Shown one piece after another: positions 59,801 to 64,000 of a stretch of 64,000 nt of DNA. The stretch's first letter is position 1. The number at the start of each line of letters is the position of its first letter. Source of the DNA: Megalonaias nervosa (taxonomy: Eukaryota; Mollusca; Bivalvia; Unionida; Unionidae); assembly GCA_016617855.1 (NCBI GenBank), contig JAECUM010001703.1, positions 1 through 64,000 on the forward strand. Reading direction: 5' to 3'. Under the pieces are notes generated by a model. That model worked only from the letters and a program-made list of their open reading frames with translations, was not told where the DNA came from and did not search any database. A program made the translations under genes and the position numbers.

Positions 59801-61871
59801 ATTTTGATTTCAGTAGGCATCTTACAGTGGAGCGGGAAGAAAGAGAGATGGATCTTGAAATGTTATGTTAATATTGAACTATTGACGTTTCCTGCTCCCC
59901 CACATTTATATTCTTATATTTTAATTCCCCTTTATATTTATGACAAGGGAGGAAATCCCCCCTTATGATAAGATCCTTGGAGCATCTCTGGGAATAAACT
60001 TAACATATAATTCCAGACACATTTGGTGTATACTACTAAAGGAAATCTGCCTAGAATTTAGAATAATAATTATACAGCAACTAATTACATGTGGCACTTG
60101 GTGCAGACAGTATCCCAATCTGTGAAAGAAGAAATGAACTGATCGTGGTTTGTTTGGTCTGGAACTTAAAGTTTGTATCAAACAAATCACAAAAATAATT
60201 ATATTCCTTTTTAAATTCAATATAATATGAAGTACACATGAACTGAGACAGTATTTAATACAAGTACAATGAAGTCAATTCATAAATCAGTGGATGCAGG
60301 TCTTTGTACTACCCGCAGTGGACTATCAGACACTACTTTCCAGACCGTAGCTTGGGAGTTTGAAGGGATTTATCTTTAAATAAAAAGTGAATATTTTCAA
60401 GTGAAAATATTTCATTTAAATGGTAAGTGACATTGTTAAGAAAAATGGTTGTTACTTGGGAATGATTTTCCTGCAGCCTAATAAATAATGATGTGCAGTA
60501 CACACAATTGTCACTGATTCAACTCTAATATGACATGGCCATATCAGAGAAAAGGCCTATCCCCATTTGTTGCCAAGCCCATGTTAGTGGGGAGTGAGAT
60601 GTAGTAGTCACTTTTCTGATAGCATTTGCATAGGTGTCACCAGTGTCAACAGTTTGTTAAGAATTTGCTTCAAGTGTTTTTCATTTGCCAATATTTTCTA
60701 AACCCTTTTATAGATTCATATCATGGTTGGCATGCATCATTATGAAGTGAAGACAATTCACAGAAAATTGACATTAGGGTTTGGGTTGAAGTTTGTACCT
60801 TTTCTTACATTTTGTAAACCAATTTACAGATTTTCTTTATGAAGGTAAGACTGTTCATTCTGTAACACACATGCTTGCCCCTCTGATCTTGTGGTCGGAG
60901 TCAAATTTATAGAAAATTTGTGTTAAGATTATTGGTAGGGGCTCTTCATTTGCTTATTCTAAACCCCTTTATTGATTTTCTTGATACTTGGAATCATTGA
61001 TTATGAAACTAAAACAATTGATTTTGAAACATGCAATCTTGCCCCTTTGATTTTGGGATCATAGTCACAGTCATAGAAAATGTGTGTTCAAATTTTGGTT
61101 ACAGTTTTTTATTTGCTTACATTTTGCAAAACCAGTTGAAGGATTTTCTTCATACTTGGAACAAACCATTATGAAACTTAAGACAGTTCATTCTGCAGCA
61201 TGCATACTCAGCCTTTTGAACATGGAGTTAAGGTCACACATTTCACAGTAATGCCTTAATTGTGGGCATGGCATGAAGACTCTGGCATCCTTGTTGCCCG
61301 TGTACCAGATGGGCATGCTGTCATTAGAGAAATACAGTAAGCATCTTGAACAGTTTAACCTGGGTATTTCGGCAAGCAGCTTGCAGCAGTGCTACAGTCC
61401 AACCTGCCTTTAATCAGCACCATATAGCCATTATTATGCCGACAAGCCGTTCAACCCTAATGCATACTGCTGTAAAGTTAATTATGTAACTGCCGATCTT
61501 AAAGGGTCACTTGAGTTTCTGATGCACCAGATTGCATGTATGAAGCAGCAGTAATCTGTCATATTGTCACTTTCCAAAAATGGCTGTTTAAGATATGTTT
61601 GACTGTATTGTCTTCATAGTTTCATACACATCTAACACTCGTGTAGAATCTCTTCTAAATTTTTGTTGTAAGGTTTACTATTTCACCAAAACTGAAGTTA
61701 TAAATCTCTGTTTCCACAGATCAAGTGATATACCCAGGAAAAGTGCTAAATGCTGACTGCTTCAGAATAGGAAATATCGGATACCTTTTCCCCGAGGATA
61801 TGCAGCATCTCTTGAAGTGCATAGAGGAAGTTTGCCGAGACATGAATATACATCTTCCCATTCAAAACTAG
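33532..61871 (+). CDS. phnW: 2-aminoethylphosphonate:pyruvate transaminase, mitochondrial, 8 exons
   Basis: Spliced CDS: 33532-33682, 39589-39732, 40606-40706, 45110-45350, 47553-47717, 48928-49087, 54135-54295, 61720-61871, giving 424 residues; bacterial PhnW has about 365-370. The family transfers the amino group of 2-aminoethylphosphonate (ciliatine) to pyruvate, yielding phosphonoacetaldehyde and alanine (EC 2.6.1.37). Seen: [13 protein letters not shown] (56-68), GSRDIEF, QGSGT (111-115, cofactor phosphate region), ANGAYGKR (137-144), [15 protein letters not shown] with the cofactor Asp at 219, [13 protein letters not shown] with Lys245 as the Schiff-base lysine, and CFRIGNIG near 388-395 with the substrate-binding Arg. 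Residues 1-50 form a basic presequence. Every splice phase matches, and no frame breaks were seen. Alanine-glyoxylate aminotransferase is a cousin, but the motifs are PhnW-specific. Confidence 0.95.
33807..33884. mobile_element. 78-bp hairpin element, copy 2
   Basis: GACCAACAAATAGGTCTCCG + poly-T + CTGACAG pairs with CTGTCAG + poly-A + GCGGAGATCTACTTGTTGGT. Near-perfect stem, 120 bp into phnW intron 1. Confidence 0.75.
33885..36893. other. phnW intron 1, unassigned part
   Basis: A 112-codon open frame at 34644-34982 is not matched to any family. No other element recognised. Confidence 0.4.
36894..36926 (+). repeat. (ATC)n tail of the LINE
   Basis: About eleven TCA units directly after the LINE 3' end. 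Confidence 0.93.
36894..38298 (-). mobile_element. 5'-truncated non-LTR retrotransposon with (GAT)n tail
   Basis: Read on the minus strand: [20 protein letters not shown] and [20 protein letters not shown] (RT), then [37 protein letters not shown] (catalytic FADD intact), [36 protein letters not shown], and a C-terminal block ending near 36950. A TGA/GAT microsatellite (36926-36894) follows as the 3' tail. There are frame breaks near 37970 and 37600 and a stop near 37153. Endonuclease and ORF1 are missing. Opposite in strand to its host phnW intron 1. Confidence 0.92.
38299..38337. repeat. Perfect hairpin at the LINE 5' break
   Basis: CATGTGGTGGGCCATTCT, loop CTC, AGAATGGCCCACCACATG: 18-bp perfect arms exactly where LINE similarity ends. 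Confidence 0.9.
38338..39518. other. phnW intron 1, unassigned 3' part
   Basis: Diverged sequence related to the repeat at 60640-61260 appears at about 39000-39370 (TTGATCTTGG, GATCAAGGTCACAG). No exon recognised. Confidence 0.4.
39519..39566 (+). repeat. (TA)n microsatellite next to the phnW exon 2 acceptor
   Basis: Pure TA run ending 22 bases before the exon. Confidence 0.97.
39589..39732 (+). CDS. phnW: phnW exon 2
   Basis: Encodes [17 protein letters not shown], then [18 protein letters not shown], the canonical PhnW N terminus. The acceptor is a weak CCAAAG preceded by a CT-rich stretch and a long TA microsatellite. Donor GTAGGA. Confidence 0.93.
39983..40036 (+). repeat. (TTA)n microsatellite
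   Basis: TTA/ATT run with one interruption, in phnW intron 2. Confidence 0.96.
40606..40706 (+). CDS. phnW: phnW exon 3
   Basis: Acceptor CAACACAG, donor GTTAGG. Encodes [21 protein letters not shown] contacts the PLP phosphate in this family. Confidence 0.95.
41045..42715 (+). repeat. ~60/65-bp alternating tandem array in phnW intron 3
   Basis: Units share GGTTTATTTTCTTGTG, CCACCTGTTGAAAATTACCA and AAACACAGTATCGCTGCCTG. In the central part, two subtypes alternate: one with GTTCACCTG and GCCTGAGTATGG, one with GCCCACCTG and GCCTATGG. So the copied unit there is a dimer of about 125 bp. About 27 monomers. Open frames over it are artefacts. Confidence 0.93.
42716..43459. other. phnW intron 3, unassigned part
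   Basis: AT-rich; nothing recognised. Confidence 0.45.
43460..43773 (-). mobile_element. tRNA-derived SINE, full-length copy
   Basis: Minus-strand copy with B-box GGTTCGAACC at 43711 (palindromic in its core) and A-box GTGGCCTAGTTGTTAGAGTG near 43765. The tail is at the left. Same family as 51096. Confidence 0.88.
43774..45109. other. phnW intron 3, unassigned part
   Basis: No exon or repeat recognised before exon 4. Confidence 0.45.
45110..45350 (+). CDS. phnW: phnW exon 4
   Basis: Acceptor TTTTTGTTGTAG, donor GTCAGT. The 80 codons include [18 protein letters not shown] and [19 protein letters not shown], matching the PhnW core (HCETTTG region). It ends YIP plus one base. Confidence 0.96.
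46010..46765 (+). repeat. Diverged ~135-bp tandem repeat, five to six copies
   Basis: Repeating order of blocks: GATCTTGCATATGATTGG, TTGTTACCA..CTGGAGG, TTCTGATCCATTTTTGATCA, ATATCATCAAGATCTTGGAT. Strongly diverged, so old. Confidence 0.8.
46766..47552. other. phnW intron 4, unassigned part
   Basis: Nothing recognised before the exon 5 acceptor. Confidence 0.45.
47553..47717 (+). CDS. phnW: phnW exon 5 (Schiff-base lysine)
   Basis: Acceptor TTTCTCATTGCAG, donor GTAATG. Contains [14 protein letters not shown] (Asp219) and [13 protein letters not shown] (Lys245). Its 3' end and donor are copied several times downstream at 47718-48060. Confidence 0.97.
47696..48060 (+). repeat. ~77-bp tandem repeat derived from the phnW exon 5 / intron boundary
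   Basis: The exon end AGCTGCTTAAATGCAAAG and the first ~60 intron bases recur with boundaries after 47717 (true), 47794, 47872, 47952 and 48026. Downstream donors read GTAGTG, GTCATG, GTAAGG and GTAATG. A sixth partial copy is near 48055. Confidence 0.9.
48405..48838 (+). repeat. 33-bp minisatellite in phnW intron 5
   Basis: About 13 copies of CTGGGTCACTGTTTTGAAGG followed by GTGTTATTACCCC, 90 bp before exon 6. The G- and C-rich ends can pair (GGGTTATTACCCC). Confidence 0.95.
48928..49087 (+). CDS. phnW: phnW exon 6
   Basis: Acceptor GCATTACAG, donor GTAGGC. Encodes [10 protein letters not shown], then [13 protein letters not shown], the family's T-P-P-T-H region, and a helix ending GLAGRAK. 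Confidence 0.96.
49505..49685 (+). repeat. ~55-bp tandem repeat, about three copies
   Basis: Copies share GTAAAGTCCATTGTAAT, then A/G-rich GAGCAGGAAGGACA. Confidence 0.75.
49686..51095. other. phnW intron 6, unassigned part
   Basis: Short poly-C and (CTAC)n stretches; no exon recognised. Confidence 0.4.
51096..51413 (+). mobile_element. tRNA-derived SINE, reference full-length copy
   Basis: tRNA-like head: A-box GGTGGCCTAGTGGTTAGAGT (51103-51122) and B-box GGGTTCGATCCCC (51148-51160). Then a body with GCTCAGCATTAAGAGGTTAG and TAGACATCACTATAAACTGC, and a 3' end GCTACGTTAAAAAATCCAAA. About 318 bp. Four copies occur in the window. Confidence 0.9.
52370..53010 (+). repeat. ~130-bp diverged tandem repeat with AGGTCA motifs
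   Basis: About five copies of a unit with GGTTTCTGCACAGTAACATT, AGTTCTGCATCACAGA, GGTCCAAACTTTG and AAAAGGTCAAAGGTCATGGT. Contains paired AGGTCA half-sites (52454-52466 spaced by one base, 52976-52987 with none). Confidence 0.85.
53505..53640 (+). mobile_element. Second SINE family, 3' fragment
   Basis: GGGGGTTTTCCCCAGGTTCT, then a region ending TGGCATTAAACCCCACAACA. This resembles the widespread molluscan SINE central domain and tail (tGGCGTAAAAC...CAA). The tRNA head is not recognisable. Confidence 0.55.
53769..53806 (+). repeat. (CT)n microsatellite
   Basis: CT run in phnW intron 6. Confidence 0.97.
54135..54295 (+). CDS. phnW: phnW exon 7
   Basis: Acceptor CATTTTGTCAG, donor GTTATC. 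Encodes [24 protein letters not shown] and [13 protein letters not shown]. Reading through the donor gives only GYHS before a stop, so splicing is needed for the C terminus. Confidence 0.93.
54660..55040 (+). repeat. 52-bp tandem repeat
   Basis: About seven copies of TCATTGGTGGAATTGATCAT, TTCTCAACCACATAGTAAAT, GATCCCAAAGCC, in phnW intron 7. Confidence 0.92.
55890..56132 (+). repeat. Left terminal inverted repeat
   Basis: Pairs with 58231-58475 at roughly 80% by eye. It starts AGCAGCAGAGAGGGTGA and itself ends TCACCCTCTCTGCTGCT, so the repeat is bounded by its own 17-bp inverted ends. Confidence 0.9.
56161..57420 (+). pseudogene. Polinton-like ORF of unknown function, broken by stops
   Basis: One frame runs from ATG 56161 to about 57420 but is cut by in-frame stops at 56512, 56764 and 57187, two TGAs after 57190, and a likely frameshift near 57350. 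The first 118 codons look like a charged coiled coil ([20 protein letters not shown]...). A segment around 56620-56750 and another around 56960-57090 share the pattern K-P-E...R-x-DNW...S..RI..NI. A Gln-rich spacer lies between them and a Glu/Gln-rich tail follows. I know no function. It sits where Polintons carry uncharacterised structural or accessory genes. Confidence 0.65.
57563..58224 (+). pseudogene. Polinton-type packaging ATPase (FtsK/HerA, A32-like) remnant
   Basis: Starts ATG 57563. Seen: a truncated Walker A (GPSG-K-M, lacking the G-K-T/S end) with an in-frame TAA at 57671, [15 protein letters not shown] (Walker B position), [14 protein letters not shown] (the arginine/sensor region typical of this family), and a C-terminal [18 protein letters not shown] frameshift near 58000 and a TGA in the later frame break it further. 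The family pumps viral or virus-like genomes into capsids. This copy cannot work as written. Confidence 0.8.
58231..58475 (-). repeat. Right terminal inverted repeat
   Basis: Reverse-complement partner of the left repeat, with the same 17-bp inverted motifs at both ends (58231-58247, 58459-58475). The ATPase remnant stops seven bases before it. Confidence 0.9.
58476..60639. other. phnW intron 7, unassigned part
   Basis: No exon or repeat recognised. Confidence 0.4.
60640..61265 (+). repeat. Diverged ~120-bp tandem repeat, about five copies
   Basis: Repeating blocks: TTTTGTAAACCAATTTATAG, ATTTTCTTCATACTTGGAA, TTATGAAACTAAGACAATTC, TGCCCCTTTGATCTTG. Related to sequence near 39000-39370. Confidence 0.75.
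61720..61871 (+). CDS. phnW: phnW exon 8 (C terminus)
   Basis: Acceptor GTTTCCACAG. Encodes [18 protein letters not shown] and ends at TAG after 49 full codons. The CFRIGNIG arginine binds the substrate carboxylate in the family. The 7.4-kb intron before it contains the Polinton-like element. Confidence 0.95.
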
Positions 61872-62910
61872 GGTACCAGTGTCATTTTGGAGTTTTAGCC
61901 AGTATTGAAAGTGTTTGGTGCTATTCTTAATTTATAAATAATGTGAAAACAGCTGATGTAGCAGAGCTGTACAAACTCATTCAGTACTAGACATTACTAT
62001 TAACATTGTCATGTTAATATTGAAACAGTTAAATATACATGTGCTGGCTTTCTACGTTTATTCAGTACCAGTGTGTTAATTAGGGTTGTTCCATTTTTGA
62101 AGTACACAGGACTAAGCGAAGGCACTTTTGAAAAAGTATCTATTAGGGTACTCAGATTATTCTTGAGATAAAAAAGAAATTGCCAAAAAGTTTTTAATTG
62201 CATTTGTTGGTAAGAAGTCAAAAGTGCCTCTCTTGGATCCTAATTATGTTTTGCTGGTATAGCCCTTGTTGAAACCATGTGGAGATCTTCAGGCATTAAA
62301 CTGTATCAGTGATCAAGATGGGAAATCCTAAGACTTGGACTGCATTCCAGCCAGTGCCCTCCAAATGCTTTTTTGATACCTAATATTAGGATGCATTATT
62401 ATTCCATTATACTGGGTCAGTATAACCTACCTTTTTAAAAAACTTAGTCTGAAAACTTGCGTAAAGCTTTGCCTAAGTAAAATGTTCATTAGTCATTTAA
62501 ACATTGTAGATATTTAATTTTACTGCAGACCCCATTCTGGGTATGGTAGTACAAATAAATTCATTAAAGTGTACACGGAACGGTGTACAGTTTGCACAGA
62601 CTAGTCAAAGGTAACATCATCATTTAAAGTTTCATAATACAAAATTTGCAGAATTTCTCAAAAATTTTGTACAAAAGTATTCACATTGATCATTAGGGTT
62701 TGAAAGTTAACAGTGTTTGGTTTACTGAGCAGATGCATAGGTAAAAATGTAGCTCTATCCCTCTTGAAATAAATACAATAATGGAGTGAAATTCATCGCC
62801 TGATTTTGCTTGTCATAGAGAGGGCAGAGCATCATTGATTGCAGCCAAATTATCATCATGCACATCCGGCTTGGACTGTAGAATCAGGCAGCTCTGCCCA
62901 TTCATACTCG
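61872..62910. other. phnW 3' UTR and flank
   Basis: Follows the stop codon. No coding signal. Candidate AATAAA signals lie at 62554 and about 62770. Confidence 0.4.
62554..62559 (+). promoter_or_regulatory. Possible polyadenylation signal of phnW
   Basis: AATAAA about 680 bases after the phnW stop codon. No closer canonical hexamer was seen. Another AATAAA lies near 62770. Transcript ends are unknown. Confidence 0.3.
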
Positions 62911-63740
62911 TTCAGGCAAGGACAAGGTCATTAAAAAATTGGGGTTAAGTTTTTAGATGAAGTTTTTATGTATTGTTATAATTAAAAGTCCTCAGGAGGA
63001 ATAGCTGTCATACTTAAACTGTAAGATCAGGAAAATCTGACCTCTCATGTCCTTACACCCCAACTTTCCCTGTGATCCTCTGGCAAGTTCTGGGTTAAAT
63101 TTTAGGATCAAGTTTTCTGTTTGCTCATAGGTCCCAAACCCTGTGGGGAATAGCTGTTATATTTGCCATTTCATATCTAAGCATGACAACCCGCCAGACC
63201 CTGTGACCCTCATGTAAGGTCAAGGTCATTTGAAAATCTTGGTTAAGTTTTTTAAAATCTCATTTAAGTGTTCATTTAAAGTTTTTTTCTGTTGTTATAA
63301 GTCCCAAATTCTGTGAGTTTTATTAGTAATAATTGGTATGTGAATTAGGTGGCTTTTTCATATCTATGCACCACTACCCTCATTATGACCCACAGGCAGT
63401 GTCAAGGTCAGTTAAATATCCTGGTTAAGGTTTTGGTTCAAGGTTTTCTGTGTATTGTCAAAAATCCTAAACTTAGAGAGTGCTAGTTATATACATGGAC
63501 AGCAGAATTAGGGATCATTTTCCTTACATATCCATGTGCCCTAATCGTTGCTGTGGCACCCAAACAAATTCAAGGTCATTTAATATTCTTGGTTAAAATC
63601 TCTATTAGAGCATTTTTTGTATGGTCATAAGTCCCAGACCTTGGAAGAGACAGACATCATAGAATCAGTAACCACTGGTTTTTAATATTTATGCACTCGC
63701 ATTCTCCGTCAGACCCTCAAGCGAGGTCAGGGTCAAGTTA
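62911..63740 (+). repeat. Diverged ~150-170-bp tandem repeat with TCAAGGTCA
   Basis: About five to six copies of AGGTCATTTAAAATCTTGGT, TAAGTTTTTGGTTCAAG, TTTTCTGTTTGCTATAAGTC and CCAAACCCTG. Several contain TCAAGGTCA (63222, 63400, 63571). Confidence 0.75.
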
Positions 63741-64000
63741 TTTTTTGAAAGTATGCACAATGTTTGTGTGTCTTTTTATCGGGCATGGAAGCAGGCAGGA
63801 ATTTCTTTTTTTATATCTTTTAGTGCAGTCACATGCATCATTGATTTTATTCAAACTATTTTGAGTCGAAAGTTTTTTTCTTAACCATGTATTATTGATG
63901 TTTCTGTAAAAAGAATTCATGATTGGGGAATAACAATCAATTTGATACTGCTATTTAATATAATAATGTTTGGATAATGCATCAATAGTCTTCATTCATA

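Overview
This is animal nuclear DNA: AT-rich, with long introns, GT-AG splice sites, tRNA-derived SINEs, non-LTR retrotransposon relics, a degraded Polinton/Maverick-like element and many minisatellites. The repeat types, plus a gene for phosphonate (ciliatine) metabolism, suggest a marine lophotrochozoan, most likely a mollusc. That taxon is an inference. Nothing in the window is bacterial.

Two genes were rebuilt exon by exon, with matching splice phases throughout. On the minus strand (28914 down to 6008), eight exons encode a 220-residue zeta-class glutathione transferase / maleylacetoacetate isomerase (GSTZ1), the tyrosine-catabolism enzyme. On the plus strand (33532 to 61871), eight exons encode a complete 424-residue 2-aminoethylphosphonate:pyruvate transaminase (PhnW type, PLP-dependent class V). 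Its first exon is a mitochondrial presequence. The genes are head to head, about 4.6 kb apart between start codons.

Layout: 0-6 kb, flank with a reverse-transcriptase relic and 33-bp and ~90-bp tandem repeats. 6-29 kb, GSTZ1; its last intron is filled by a 2.8-kb array of a 24-bp unit with higher-order structure, and other introns hold SINEs, small inverted-repeat elements, an LTR-like piece and a LINE relic at 24.4-25.5 kb. 29-33.5 kb, the divergent intergenic region, with a 302-bp palindromic element bounded by 6-bp direct repeats. 33.5-62 kb, PhnW; intron 1 carries a LINE on the opposite strand (36.9-38.3 kb), later introns carry several tandem arrays, and the last intron holds a 2.6-kb Polinton-like derivative (55.9-58.5 kb). 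62-64 kb, 3' flank with a diverged repeat.

Most long open frames here are artefacts of tandem repeats whose periods are multiples of three (24, 33, 42 bp). The real coding content is small exons of 12 to 241 bases. Most notable: the presequence exon of the animal PhnW, a tandemly multiplied 5' splice site after PhnW exon 5, and the nested inverted-repeat ends of the Polinton-like element.
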